Shown in pieces: positions 34,914 to 47,754 of a stretch of DNA of 64,000 nt; the first letter of the stretch is position 1, and every line of letters begins with the position of its first letter. The notes below the pieces were generated by a model. The model was given only the letters and a program-made list of their open reading frames with translations, did not search any database and was not told the origin of the DNA. The DNA is taken from the NCBI GenBank assembly GCA_025201805.1, contig MU619343.1:47488-111487 (forward strand), given 5' to 3'. The position numbers were made by a program, and so were the translations under genes. Source of the DNA: Parasitella parasitica (lineage: Eukaryota; Mucoromycota; Mucoromycetes; Mucorales; Mucoraceae).

Positions 34914-35606
34914 ATGTCCATCATCACATCCCCAGCCATCTTTAAGCGCCTGTCGTGCCGTCTGCCCGCCAGAGTCAATTCAATTAACCCCTCCTCATCC
35001 TCATCCTCCACCATCTCATCCTCATCTTCCTCCTCCGCTAATAGCACCGCAATCAATAGCAACTCCACATGTCCATTACCACCAAGCAAAAAGCAAGTAA
35101 AATCGAAAAGTAACCAATTCAAAGTATCCCATGATATCACCATGCTGTACGAGCTGTTCTCTACACTGTCTCCAGGAAAGTTGCCGTGCGCTACTGCCAG
35201 CCCAATGCCCGTTTGTTTGTGTTGCGAACGGAAGATCACAAGCCAGGTCTGCCTCCCAAATCAACGTCAACATGAAACAGCACACAACAAGCAGACCTCT
35301 GCCTTATTCTACGGCTCTCAAAGCGTGAAAAAATACATGAAAAACATCATGACAAAAACAAACCTGAACGACATTATCAGCCACGGATTCCCGTGTCCAC
35401 ACACAGCGCTGAAGAGCGCCAAAAACAAGATCCAGTACTACTGCGAGCAGTGCGAGCATGATAAACGACAAGACACCATCCGCCTGACTCTGACACCATC
35501 ACACTGTCGCTCCCAGGATAATGAAATATATAATAACAACGCTAGTACATTGACTCCAAAGCAAAAAACGTTGAAGAAAAGAAGGGGCTGCATATTCTTC
35601 ATGTAG
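34914..35606 (+). CDS. Unrecognised Cys-rich protein with basic KKRRGCIFFM tail
   Basis: 230 aa, single exon. A Ser-rich segment occupies residues 26-55. Cysteine pairs at 101-104 (CLCCERK), 161 and 177-180 (CEQCEHD) could bind zinc. The C-terminus is basic (KQKTLKKRRG) and then CIFFM, placing a cysteine five residues from the end. The frame is not broken and codon use fits the neighbours. No family recognised. Start at 34914 follows a TC-rich leader. Confidence 0.55.
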   Translation: MSIITSPAIFKRLSCRLPARVNSINPSSSSSSTISSSSSSSANSTAINSNSTCPLPPSKKQVKSKSNQFKVSHDITMLYELFSTLSPGKLPCATASPMPVCLCCERKITSQVCLPNQRQHETAHNKQTSALFYGSQSVKKYMKNIMTKTNLNDIISHGFPCPHTALKSAKNKIQYYCEQCEHDKRQDTIRLTLTPSHCRSQDNEIYNNNASTLTPKQKTLKKRRGCIFFM

Positions 35607-35765
35607 CAAATAATAGATCTCCTAGAAAAAATTAAACAATAAAATAAACTTTATCCTTTTTAATAGAACAAAAAACAAAAAAAAAGAAGCTTTTGTCTCA
35701 TTGTCATTCCATTTTATTGAATGTTTATATTTATTGTTTATATATTGTTGCACGATGGTAAGGAG

Positions 35766-38700
35766 TTAAACCACGTAGATGTTTGAGATGGGCTTCATTG
35801 CCGTCTTTACTCGTCCTACCACATCAGAAACTCGTTTTTTGAATGCCTCGTTTTCACAATCAACAGCCTATAGCCACAGTGTTAGTTTTTGCCTCAATGC
35901 GAATGCCGTTGCAGTACACTTACAAATTCACACGTATCGACAGTTGCTACAATACCATCCACGTCAATAGTGATCTTTTTTTCCTTTTCGTTCAGCTCGA
36001 CTTGCCCAAATTGAGCTTCTAAAAATGAGGCAACATCTAAAAATTCTTTATCCAACTGCTCAGCCCGTTCCAAAGCTTCTGTTTCTTTTGATTTGGGCGA
36101 TCCATGACTATGTGAGCAAGGCTGCGAACTCGCTAGAAGAACCGCATTAACAAACCCGGACCATAGTAGCTACACGCGCATATTTTTATATATAATATAT
36201 ATGAACATATACCTTTCACACTTGCAGGAGAGCTATCGATGGACAACAATACTGCCAGTACTGAATCAGCCACCATGTCATTCATTGCATTGCCAATCCA
36301 CTCCAAAGTCACTTGATTCGTATTAGAAGCTAATCTCTTGATATCAATCGTGTCGAATACGCGAAGCACCGTGCCCTCTTGACTAGTGGCTCCCTCGTCT
36401 TTTCCGATTTCAGTCTCTGCAATAGTGCCAAACATCATCTCGAGATGCCATTTCAGAAGCCCAATGCCAGCATTGAATGGCACCACTTGACGTTGTGTCA
36501 CCACTGTTGTGATAAGCCCGCCTAATTCATTCAGGTCTTCAGGACTCATGATGTTCAATTGGAAGTCTTTGACAACAAGCACACCATTCAGAGGCTGGTT
36601 CTCTGTGGGATACTTTGCAGCCAATCTACCAATGGTCTGCGTTTCCAAGCAATAGTCAGCAAAATAACCATCTCACCAGAGTTGCAAGTCAACTTTACCT
36701 TGGCCATTTTCTCACCACGGAAATGTAGCTTGACTGTGTCACAGTTCTTTGGTGTGTAGATTGTGATGTTTTCTTCCTTTTCAGAATATTTACTTTGCAG
36801 GGCCGATTTCAAACGATACATGGCATTAGCCTCACCATGAACAAGGATCTACCCATTGCCGAGAAAGAAAGAAAGAAAGAAAGATTCATTTAAACTGGGA
36901 ATGTACTCATAATTGCTCCATTTACTTACAACATGAGGCGCCTTGACATCGTCGATGAATTTGCTATTTTGAGTGAAATCGACATGCGCAGAGAATGAGA
37001 TATAGTCTACCGACATTTTTAATGGCACTTTGCGACCATCCATAGCCTGAAAGTCTTGGGGTTCGTTCATTGCTTGCTACAAGGACAAGATTAATGCACA
37101 CGTTGCATATAAAATCACTAGCAGACTTACTCTTGCTAGCGTATTTTCAACGCAGTAACCTGTAATCACCAAACCGTTCTTCTTGTCTGGTGCCCATCTT
37201 TCAAATAACTCTCTGGATAAACCATTCTACATACAGCGTCGTCAGGCACATGCACCACATGGACGTATAAAAAAATGTGCTTACCTGAAGCATACCAGGA
37301 CTTGCCATCATAACACAGGGACCCGAGTCCTCAAATTGCTCTACATTTTTGAGATTACTGATGTGCTTGAACACGAAAGGATTGGATATAGCAAACTGCT
37401 TGCGGATTCGAGCATTCATCATGTTGATGTATGTTTGGTAGACGGCCATGCATCTTTTCGCTAAACTAGAGGCGTAGTAGATGGGGATGCTGTCCAACTC
37501 TGGATGTGCTTCCCAATACTCGTCCAGAATCAACAGCAGTTCTTGAGCACGGCCAAGCGCAAACACAGGCATCAGGCAGCGTCCTCCACGGCTCACAATA
37601 TTATGAATCAGCGCTTTTAAAAGTCGTTAGTTGATCTATACACCATGAATCATTGGAAAAACCTACATGTAAAGCGAGTTTCTTTTGCAATTCTGGGCTC
37701 ATGGCTTTGCACACCGTAGGTACTTTCTGTAATCAAGACGTCTACAGCTCCCTCTGGCTTCTCAGCAGCCATCAAATGTCTATCCTCCTCTCTAGAGTAA
37801 TCACCAGTGTACAACACTTTGACGCCGGCAATCTCAATCAAGAACATGGCCGCACCAAGTACGTGGCCAGCATTGAAACTGGTGAATTTAATACCTTCGA
37901 CTTCCACTTGTTGGTGGTAGTCCACTGCTTCAATTCGGTGGAAAGAGTTGAGCAGATCCTCCTCGCTATACAATTGATCTTCGTCTCCAATATTACTACC
38001 CAGTATATGCAGTGTAAGCATAGTGTCCACCAACTTTCTATCATTCTCAACATTTTACCTGACACGCAAGTAATCACTCAGCAACCACTTGTAAATAGCC
38101 TTTGTGGGATGTGTCATGAAAACACGGCCTTTAAAGGTGGTCTGAAATGAAAGCATTAGCAGAAATACACGGTATGAATATAGGCTACTTACTCTTTCCA
38201 TAAGATAAGGTACGGAAGCAGCATGATCCACATGAAAACTAGTAATGGGGACCTGTCAAACCCCCCTCTTTTGCGTGTTGCATTACAAATTATATATATA
38301 CATACTGCGTAACCAAGAGCACATCAATGCTTGCAGGATCCATTTCGTCAAAGAAAGGCAGAGAAGCCAAACCATTGTAAGCAGGGTGGATGCCAGCATC
38401 AAGCTACATTGCAAAACATGTATAAAAAAAGGATCAATACAAAGAACGGAAAAAGCCAACATTCAAAAAAGGCACAGATAATTATCACGCAAGTATAGTA
38501 AGAAAAAAAAAAAAAGGCAAATTTTTATTTCGAAAATAGACAAATCAGTCTCTAATGAATCCATATCCAACATGTACACTGCAAGAGCCCTTTTTTTCTC
38601 TAATTTGCTTTTTTTTTTTTTTTTTTTTTTGATAATTATCCAAGCAAAAAAAATTTATTACCTACCAAAACAGTTTTTCCTTTGTATTCCAAGAGGATTG

Positions 38701-38806
38701 AAGATCTTCCTACTTCATTGCCTGATCCAAGCGGCGTAATCTTTAAAAGGTCGTTTTCGTCTGTGATGGGGATTTGATGCTCTGCTTTGCGCTTGATACC
38801 AGCCAT
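35766..38806 (-). CDS. YSH1: Cleavage/polyadenylation endonuclease CPSF73/Ysh1
   Basis: Model: complement(join(35766..35867, 35924..36132, 36213..36636, 36699..36848, 36930..37076, 37131..37226, 37285..37613, 37667..37995, 38059..38141, 38193..38238, 38306..38403, 38666..38806)), 717 aa, 12 exons, every phase closing. Metallo-beta-lactamase core: [10 protein letters not shown], then HFHVDHAAS (zinc motif, the first His split by an intron), [25 protein letters not shown]. The beta-CASP domain has TRGGRC-type [28 protein letters not shown] and the C-terminal histidine motif FSAHVDF. The [10 protein letters not shown] motif follows, then the CPSF100-binding C-terminal domain. This is the endonuclease that cuts pre-mRNA 3' ends in the nucleus. 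All zinc ligands are present. Confidence 0.97.
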
Positions 38807-39055
38807 GTTGGTGTGTAGAAAAGTGTGAAAGAGAAGAGCAAGAATGAACCCCGCGACGCACAACGATTAAATGCTCTGTATAATCACCATCAAAATGACG
38901 TCGCCTGAGCCGCCATGGCTATCCAACTGATCCCCTCTTTTTGCAAACATATAAAAAGCCTCAATACCTCCCCCCACCCCCCTCCTCCTCCTCCTCCTTT
39001 CCCCTTCTTTGCCATCCTTGTATTCTTTATCCGTTTCAAGAACCCAGAAAAAAAA

Positions 39056-39967
39056 ATGAGTCGACACTCAAGCTCGAGTAGCATGCCTACTGCGTCAACT
39101 CCACTGCTAAACGATGGCCCCAAAGTCCGTGGTGTGCATCGAGTCCCAACATTTTTCAAGTCTTCTATTCCCAATCGTCGATCTTTGCTGCATGCGTTTG
39201 TTGGTATGGCTGTCCATATGTTGTTTGAATTGGTACTGCCGATTGTATTGTATTATGTGTTGCGTAGCTTTGTCTCGCCATTGCTAGCTCTGTTGCTTGC
39301 CGGCGTGCCGACTGCAATTGCGGTTGTTGTCAAGGGCTACAGAGAGCGCAAGGTGGACATGATGGGCGTGTTGATGTTGATGGGCTTTGTGGTTTCCGCA
39401 ATCCTGGCATTTGTGCAGTCTGATCCCAAACTGTATCTTTTGCGAGAATCAGCCATGACGTTGGCAATGGGCACCATGCTGCTCTTGACAATGTTTCCGT
39501 TTCGCTGGCGCTACCATGTGCTTCGTCCGTTTATGTTTTATGTTGCCAGACAGATTGCAATTTCAAGCAACGTCCTGATGAATGCCAACACGGTGCGTGA
39601 ACACTGGGATTGGTTTTGGGACTATTACTCTACGTTTCGTTACTTCCTGCGAGCATTGACAGGCGTCTGGGGCCTCGGTCTCGTCAGTGAATTTCTTGTT
39701 CGTGTGGCACTCATTAATTCATTGGACGAAGTTGATGATGTTGTTTATTATTCAAATATTTACATGTTTGTAGTCATGTTTGTTTTGGGTACCTTGACCG
39801 TCGTCAGTGCTTTGTTGCTGAGACACTATTTCAATCTTGAACAGAATCGTATCAAAGTTGCCGAGCGCAGATCAGAAATCGAGGGAATCATTGCGCGTGC
39901 TGCAGCAGAGCAAAAGCAACAGCAGTTAAAGAAACAACAGCAGCAGCAACAAACTCTTCCCCGGTAA
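39056..39967 (+). CDS. Polytopic membrane protein (VC0807-like)
   Basis: 303 aa, single exon. Six or so hydrophobic helices between about residues 45 and 265 (for example HMLFELVLPIVLYYVLRSFV and VDMMGVLMLMGFVVSAILAF), then a charged helix and a glutamine run (QQQLKKQQQQQQ). The spacing of helix pairs with the basic loop KGYRERKVD resembles the bacterial VC0807/DUF3159-type membrane family, known also in fungi but of unclear function. ATG 39056 was chosen. The frame extends upstream through a C-rich leader that also carries TATAAAAA at 38950-38957, so the upstream part is not coding. It is divergent from YSH1. Confidence 0.7.
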   Translation: MSRHSSSSSMPTASTPLLNDGPKVRGVHRVPTFFKSSIPNRRSLLHAFVGMAVHMLFELVLPIVLYYVLRSFVSPLLALLLAGVPTAIAVVVKGYRERKVDMMGVLMLMGFVVSAILAFVQSDPKLYLLRESAMTLAMGTMLLLTMFPFRWRYHVLRPFMFYVARQIAISSNVLMNANTVREHWDWFWDYYSTFRYFLRALTGVWGLGLVSEFLVRVALINSLDEVDDVVYYSNIYMFVVMFVLGTLTVVSALLLRHYFNLEQNRIKVAERRSEIEGIIARAAAEQKQQQLKKQQQQQQTLPR

Positions 39968-40551
39968 ACGCGCTTTAGTGGCAACAAAAGCTAGCACCCT
40001 CCCCCGCCCCCCGCCCCCACCCCTCATCTGCAATGCCATAATAAATTGTGTTTTTTTATACCCTCTTTGAAATATTCTGCTATTTGTCATCTGTGCAATG
40101 TTCATGAATCAATCGCCCAGTCTTACAACAACATAAAAAGAAAATTGCATGCAGGAAGCACAAATAACAAGTATTGATGTGTTTCCAATCGAGTATTTCA
40201 AGTCAAAAAAACACTGTGGGTAAATGAACCTTACTGCTTGCTGAGATCAATCCAGAAAATCAGGCATGCATAATAATGTTGGAGACAGAATGGTTTCACA
40301 CCTTGCACAGCTTGGCCGGAGAAGGCCGAAAAGATCTCTGAGATAAAGTATCGAAAGAATGTTGTGTACAAAAGTACAAGAGATAGAGCCACGGCTGAAA
40401 TTCTGCTCAAATCATGGTATTTCGTCCTTAGCATTTTGCAGATGTGAGATCAACGCCGCTAAGCCAGTCCCCGGTTGATTTGCCTTCTTAAAACTTTAGG
40501 ATGGAAAATAAAAAAAATATTTTACTCTTTTAGTACGAAATTGCTTGAAAA
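39968..40551. other. Intergenic with strong C-rich/G4 motif, 584 bp
   Basis: 39997-40023 is a run of five C-tracts (CCC to CCCCCC), that is a G-quadruplex motif on the minus strand, just after the stop of the membrane-protein gene. The remaining part is promoter of the CCCH protein gene. Confidence 0.6.
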
Positions 40552-41748
40552 ATGCCACCCAAGAAGCAAAACAAGCAGGAAAAGGTGAAAAAATCCGTCG
40601 AGGACAAGACCTTTGGCATGAAGAACAAGAACAAATCTGCCAAGGTTCAACGCTACGTTCAGCAAGTCCAAGCTCAAGCCAAGCATAATGCTGATCAAAG
40701 TACGAGTGTAGGTGTCGTTTTTGTTGTGCAAGTAGTTCATGTATTGATGATGCCAACCGTTTCTTTCAGTCTAAAACTAAGGCTGAGCAAAAGAAGGCTC
40801 TTGAGCAACAGAAGAGGGATGAATTCGCTGCTCTTCTCACACCTGTGCAAACCCCTCAAAAGGTTCCTTTCGGCACTGACCCCAAAACAGTGCTCTGTGT
40901 TTATTTCAAACAAGGCACTTGTGACAGAGGTGCTAAATGTAAGTTCTCTCATGATCTGAATGTTGGTCGTAAGGTCGAGAAGAAGAATTTGTATGAGGAT
41001 GAGAGAGCCGACGGTAAGTTATTCTTGGATCCATCGTGTCAATTGGTTTTAATTGGGATTGGGACATGCCTCGCGCACATCTAGACACTATGGACAAGTG
41101 GGACCAGAAGAAGCTCGAAGAAGTCGTCCAAAGTAAATCTCAAAAACAACCCCCTACTGATATTGTATGCAAGTACTTTTTGGAAGCCATCGAGTCTAGC
41201 AAGTATGGTTGGTTCTGGGAGTGTCCCAACGGTGGTACAGCTTGTAAATACAGACATGCTCTTCCTCCTGGATTTGTCCTTAAATCAAAGAACAACAAGG
41301 CTGATGAAAAAGAGGAGATTTCTTTGGAAGAATTCCTGGAGAGCGAGGTAAAAACATATTCATTTTGTACATGCGCATCAATCGACGGGCTCACACAGTA
41401 TAGCGTCATAAACTTGGGCCCAACCAAACACCTGTCACCTTGGAATCCTTCACACAATGGAAAAAGACCCGTCTCGATAAGAAGGAAGCCGAGGAAAGTG
41501 TTGCCCGTAAGGCAAAGGAGAATCGTGTCAAAGCTGGTAGATCGCAAGGTATGTCTGGCAGGGATTTGTTTGATTTCAATCCTGCCCTTGCACAAGATTA
41601 TGACGACGAGGAAGATGCTATCGATTTCTCTGCATTCGATCGCGGCGAAACTGAAAAGGAGTATGAGCGTTTGGAAAATGAAAGGTTTTTGGCTGCAAAC
41701 GCTGCCAACATGTCTCTCCAAGATAGGAATACTGTTGCTGCAGAGTAA
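40552..41748 (+). CDS. TMA46: CCCH zinc-finger translation protein, Tma46/ZC3H15 (DFRP) type
   Basis: Model: join(40552..40707, 40770..41013, 41085..41347, 41404..41748), 335 aa. Basic N-terminal helix [20 protein letters not shown]. Two CCCH fingers: [20 protein letters not shown] and [20 protein letters not shown] followed by CKYRH. The C-terminal DFRP/lerepo4-like region includes [14 protein letters not shown] and an acidic stretch. Family members bind the GTPase Rbg1/DRG1 and associate with ribosomes. All intron phases close; the first donor is GTAGGT at 40708. Confidence 0.93.
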
Positions 41749-41948
41749 TAATAACAATAAAACATTTACATTTATATATACGCTTCCATACACTCAATAC
41801 AGCATAATACATACAATAACCCGAATAAAATTCGATATTAGGTTATCCTTGGAAAGGCGTCAATGCCCTCACTGATATTATACATGTACATAATTGACAG
41901 GAGCTATATAACCAAAACAAAGACTTGGAAATAAAGCGGTTTTAATAA

Positions 41949-44900
41949 TCAAGATACTTCAACTAACTCATGCTTAGCTTTAGCCAGCTCAAAAAGGGCC
42001 GTAAATTCACCAGAATTACGACACATCTTGTGGAATGCTGAATTTTCGTCTCTCAAGAGCTCTAAAGGACTAGAAATATACAATTTTAGAGATAATAAAT
42101 TGTCAAGTGTGGTGATAAGCTTCACTTACTTGGCAAACTCTATGATTTCACCTTGATCCAACACTATAATTCGATCGTACTCAATGACAGTGTTGAGCCT
42201 ATGAGCAATGCACAAGATGGTAGAATCCTTAAACTCGGTCGTAATGGTCTTTTGAATAGCTTTGTCTGTTTCAAAATCAACACTAGCAGTAGCTTCGTCC
42301 ATAACAACAACTTTGCTGCGCTTTAGTAAGGCTCTTGCAAGACACAAAAGCTGCCTTTGACCCTGCGAAAAGTTCTTGCCGCCTTCGCTTACAGATGTCG
42401 TTAAATCTTTAAACACATTTTGATTGATGTCTTGGTCGGATGTATCATTCAATAAATGGACTCTGCAAAGCGCAGTTAAGATTTCGTCTCGAGTAAATTG
42501 ATCAAAAGGATCCATATTAGAGCCCAAAGTACCAGAAAATAAGACGGGGTCTAAGAAGGGCAAATTTGAGTACATGAATCATTCCCTAAAGAAGCCGATG
42601 TCTACCTTGAGGAATAATTGTAAGATTTCTTCGCAAATCTTTGGTGCCAATCTTGGAAATATCCACATTATCAATTAGAATGCTTCCTTTTCTAGCCTCA
42701 ATGAATCGGAAAAAAGATAGGGCCAAGGTGGATTTACCACTTCCAGTTCTTCCTACAATGCCAACTTTTTCCCTGGGCTTTATTGAAAAGGACAAGCCTG
42801 TCAACACTGGCTCCAGATCAACTGCGTAACTAACATGCAGATCCTTGACTTCTATCGCGCCTTTGTCAGGCCACTGCATATCAAATCAAAGAGTGAATAT
42901 TAGATCTGGCATACATTAAATAGTCAGTTTACTTGTTTGGGAGGTCGAAAATCTGCAATAGTTGGTGCTTCTTGATCTATCTCCAAGAACTCGACTACAC
43001 GTTCGACAGAGTTAAAGCTCATTTCAAGAGTTGTGTATCTTCTTACACCCCAATAAGTCTAACGAATATCAGGTATTATTTACATGTGATGCTAATAGCC
43101 AAATCACACATACCATATCAGTGAATACTGTGACATAAGTCAAGCAAAAGCCTGCCATTGCAGAATCCATCTTATCCAAATTCAAGAGAATGAATATACC
43201 AGTAAGAAGAGTAACCATAGAACCCATAAATGAGATACGAACGCTGACCCATCGACTGACACTGTACGCATAGTACATTGGGCGAGAATTGATGTCAATC
43301 TTGTTCAACATATCAATCATAAATTGTTGTGATAACCCAAACGCCCGAATAGTAGTGACACCAACGATACTCTCGCCAAAGTGAGTAAACAAAGGAGATC
43401 GGCTAACAGAATCCATCCGTTTCAGTTCACGAGAAGCCGCAACAAATCTTAAGCCAAAGTATATGTTGATTAGGGCAACCAGAATCATGGGCGCAATAAG
43501 CACAGGCAAGATGGATGTCGCTATTAAAACGATGGAAATCACAGTAGTCCATTGAATACAAAACTGGACCATTCCCGCTGGCACAGAGGCATCGATTGTT
43601 TCGAAATCTTTAGAAAACCGATTGACAACACGGCCGATAGGTGTGGTGTCAAAGAAGCGCAAAGGAGCCTTCAACACACGATCGAGAAGAGAGATATACA
43701 GCTTTCTGCTGGCACCAATTGTTCCTGAAAAGGTTGTAATGTATCTTGTCAGACCAAACAAAATATTAATAATATTGATGGCAATGTAGAACTTGAAATA
43801 ATAGCCTGAATCAGGAGGACTATCGTCGCCGGAGGAAGGCACAAGCGTAGCAAGCCCTTGGTGCGAATGAGCAGAAGCTCGAATGGGTAGTTGGCTACCA
43901 TCCATGGCGAACAATGTCATGTTAAAGCCTTTACTCTCATAAGATTGCGCCCATTTCTTCAGCCACCATGTCGATGTAATGTCAAGACTTCTGGCAGCAA
44001 GGATAGCAAAGAAAAAAAACGCCCAAAAGAACCAGTTTCCTACCATCTTGAAATAAAGCTTGTAAAGTCCAAACTTAACTTGGCCTTGAGCGCGGCTTTC
44101 TTTCTCCACCAAGATCTTTGGTGCCTTTTTGTCTGTCGCTTGATCTTGTTCGTCGTTAATAGTTTCAGGACGTAGTTTTTCATTCTTGTCTTGCGCTTCC
44201 TCCTCTGAGAAGGCTTCTTGGAAAAGCACATTCATTTTTCCAGCTTGTCTCAATCCATCAGGGGAGCCGGATATCTGGATGCGACCCTCTTTTAAAAACA
44301 CAACATGAGCACTACCCTGAATACACAGGTTCATATGGTGGGTTATCAAAATTCGAGTGCGGTTCTTCATCAGTGGGCCCAAAAGACACTGCTGGTAGAG
44401 ATGCTTAGCAGTGTGTGCATCCACAGCACTTAGTACATCATCCATAAACACGTTTTGGGCTCTAGAATAGACTGCTCTGGCCAGAGCAACACGAGCCTTT
44501 TGGCCACCAGACAAAGTAATGCCCTTTTCGCCAATTTCCGTTTCATCCCCGTCTTCTAAATGCGACAGATCTTTGACCAAGGCACATGCCGATAATGTAG
44601 CAGCATAGCGTTTTTCAACAAGGGGCAATCCAAACAAGATATTGTCCTTGATAGACGCATTTTGCAACCAAGCAGTTTGCGATACATAAGCAATAGCGTT
44701 TTCCAAAGTCCAGTTGGGGGGCTCAATATAGTCACTATCACTGGCAAAATTAATACCAGCAGAACCATCAAGCGTAAAAGAAGCTGCAGGTCGAGGACAG
44801 CAGACGGCCCCGTGCTTGATTTCTGTTTCGCCCAAAAGACTGAGCATCAACAACGTTTTACCAGAGCCAGTACTACCACAGACAAGGGATAGTTGATTGT

Positions 44901-45301
44901 TGGGAAATATAACATTGAGGTCCCTCAATGTAAAGGTACCATTTTGTCGGTTGTCACCATCACCGCTTGCAATTACATCAGGATTGGTAGCATCGTCTCG
45001 TTTATTACCGCAAGTTGGCCAGCATACCGTGGCGTTTTTGAATCCAATATTGGCAGCAACATCGAAAGATTGGTTCTCTGTACTGATTTCGTCCTCATTC
45101 AAGTAGTCTTCGATACGCTTTACACTGATGAGCGTTTCAAATAGTCGCACTGCGGCTTCAGGGATAATAGAAAACGCGGCACGCAATTCATTAAATATGA
45201 CGATAGATGTAAATGCGATAGGTGCAGTAAGTTGGCAGCCCTGTAATCTAGTAAATGACCAAAATGCCACAGTTGTAACCATAAGAGGTGTCTATGAATA
45301 T

Positions 45302-45334
<33 letters not shown>

Positions 45335-47037
45335 AATTATAGTGAGTATAAGAGATGGAGTACGCTGAAAACATAGTACGGTACTTACGCCTTGCCATAA
45401 TAACAAAAAGATAACCTCAGACATGAACGTTGTTTTAAGATGCTCTAGTTCTGTATTTCTCGATCTCATTATTCGTTTTGCCCAGTTTGATTCCCAGGCA
45501 AAGAACTTGATCTGGCGAATACCTTGTAACAGTTCATTCATCAGTGATACACGTTTGTCTCTGGATTTCATCAGCTGTGCTTGTGCTTTGATAAACCATT
45601 TTGTATTGAAATGGTTGATAGGCAATGTTATGACAATGACCAAAAGCCCCATAAAGCTTGACCAACCCAGCAAACGATAGAGGAAATAGGTGCCAAAAAC
45701 CAACTCTGTAGGTGCTCTAACAAGAGCACTCCATTGCGATGCAAAATCAGCAATTCTGGCAGCATCTGTGCTCATCAGGTTGACAATCAAGCCAGCAGCT
45801 GAGCTAATGTTATCTTCTTCTATTGTGGCATTATTGCCTCTAGATTTTGGCTCAATAGTCTTTTTGTTGCCTGATATAATGGAGGTGTCCACACGTCGTA
45901 ACGTCTTTCTATAGAGCTCGATATTCAACATTGATTTGATACGGATTTGGACAGACGATTGCGCTTGAAAAAAATAAGGGTTATTATTGGCCATAACGGC
46001 ACTATGTTACACTTACCATGATACCACATTTGGGCGATAATAAGGTTATCAATGATATTAAAAGCTGCCATGCCAATGATGTAACCCAACCCCAAGATCA
46101 ATGACCGATTGTCCGCGCCTCCAACAGAAATGTCCTGAATTAATAACAAAAGCTTGTTCAGGAATAGAGGCTGCCCGTACATGACAAAGGCAATCAGGAT
46201 AGATAGTGATAGCTGCAAGGTAAGCGATGCTTGGTTTGCCAAGTAGAGACGATACAGGAGCCTCTTACCACGGCTAGCTCCAAAGTGGTAGAAAATATTG
46301 TACGATCTGTACGTCGAGGGCAATCTCGGTAAATCGTCATCAGTTAAATCCTTTCCTTTCGAATTGACCATATTGATGATGGGAGTGAGCCAGAAAAAGT
46401 ATAGTGTTCCAATAATTGACTCGACATTGATACTGTTGACCGATTTACCGTTTTCATCTAAAAAGGGGGAGCCTGTTTTGACGGTAGCAGTGGTACATAC
46501 TAGGTCAAAACCGATAATAACTGGCAGTACCAGCATCAAGGGAATATTAGATATTCGATACCATGCAACCAATAAATTGCCGACAGAAGAAATCCACAAG
46601 ACAAGGTATAAAGCAAAGAGGTGTACATTTAGAGCCCAACCTAATGCATTAGGCAAGGGATATCTGGTGGCTACCATGGATAAAACCAGGCAGTAAGACC
46701 ACGAAGCAAACGTAAAGGCACATCCAATGACATCGTAGACAACACTATCCTGCTGTTGCTGTGCTTGTCGCACATGGACGTAAAATATAATTGCAGAAAT
46801 AACTACCAAAATCAAAGTTTCTAAATTCAATCGAACGAGACGATTTCCATTAGCGAAAGGCACATTTACAACATCTCGCTTTGTATCTCTTTTGACAGGT
46901 AAGGCATGTTCAGGATTAAGAATCTGTCGGTGATTGTACGCCTTTTGGATAGAAAGAACCAGTGAACTTGTAGTTAATGATACAATCTGACATATGGATA
47001 ACCAAAAATTAATAGGTATTTTAGATAAAGAATCCAT
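41949..47037 (-). CDS. ABCC-type (MRP/Ycf1-like) full ABC transporter
   Basis: Model: complement(join(41949..42069, 42130..42550, 42606..42873, 42933..43058, 43114..45291, 45389..45963, 46017..47037)), 1569 aa. The N-terminal region has four or five extra helices (TMD0) before the first six-helix domain. NBD1: Walker A GSTGSGKT, signature LSGGQKAR, Walker B VFMDDVLSAVD with Asp where the catalytic Glu would be, as usual in ABCC proteins. The second membrane domain follows, then NBD2: Walker A GRTGSGKS, signature FSQGQRQL, Walker B VVVMDEATASVD (catalytic Glu kept) and AHRLNTV. Expected role: vacuolar or plasma-membrane export of conjugated organic anions; the substrate cannot be told. One intron (45294-45388, transcribed strand) contains a TA repeat. 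Confidence 0.93.
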
Positions 47038-47754
47038 ATATTGTAACTGAGAGGAACAAGAAAAAAAACAGTGAAACACGCAACAGCAGCAAACTTAAAT
47101 GTTTTCGTTTGCCCTGCTTCGATTAAAGTTCAGATTTGTTGATCTTGCGAAAAGCTGAACAAGTCCCCTGCCCTAGTATGCATCGGGTTTGCCGCTCGAA
47201 GAGGCATTGTGATTCAATCGTTTAGTCTTTACTGCTCGGGATTACGAGAGCGCCATTTGCAATAAAAACACAAAAATTCAACATCCAACATCGCAGGCTT
47301 TTCTTATAATGCTCAAGTTGATTTTATATTTCAGCAGAGTATATAATAGAAGTCTATAACTCAACTTGCGATACTAGAAATTTGCGGTACCATAATATTT
47401 TATTTGGTTTGTTGCTATGACAATAATGTGGCATTTTCTTAAAATGGAATATGTCCCTGTCTGCTAGGTTTATTTTAGCTGTCAAGACTTTTGTTGCTAT
47501 GGCAGGCAGCAAAACTTTGATATGGCTTTCACGACGAGACATAATACAAATCCTAAAAGACAAGGCGGTATCTGTACTCATTTCATGAGGCATCATGAGA
47601 AAATGCTGCAACATGTTTTCTTTACCGACACAAAGAAGGCCAAATCGTCAAAGATCGTTTTTTAGTAATGCTGTGAAAATATCCAGCGAAAACGCAATTA
47701 AATTCAGATCCCACTTTTCTTTCATTTCGCTCTTAAAAAGTTGGAAAACATATA
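47038..47754. other. Divergent intergenic region, 717 bp
   Basis: Between the ABC transporter (minus) and a membrane protein gene (plus). A good acceptor (ttcctctcag) lies just upstream of the transporter start, so an untranslated or short leader exon is possible, but no in-phase coding exon was found. Confidence 0.45.

Noticed and set aside
38636-38665. Reading the YSH1 zinc motif as mutated (S-F-H-V-D-H)
   Set aside because: An acceptor further downstream (38240-38239) restores the canonical H-F-H-V-D-H with the first His split by the intron, so the enzyme is intact.
45300-45340. TA-repeat, considered as an element end or origin
   Set aside because: It lies inside an intron of the ABC transporter gene and is a plain dinucleotide microsatellite.
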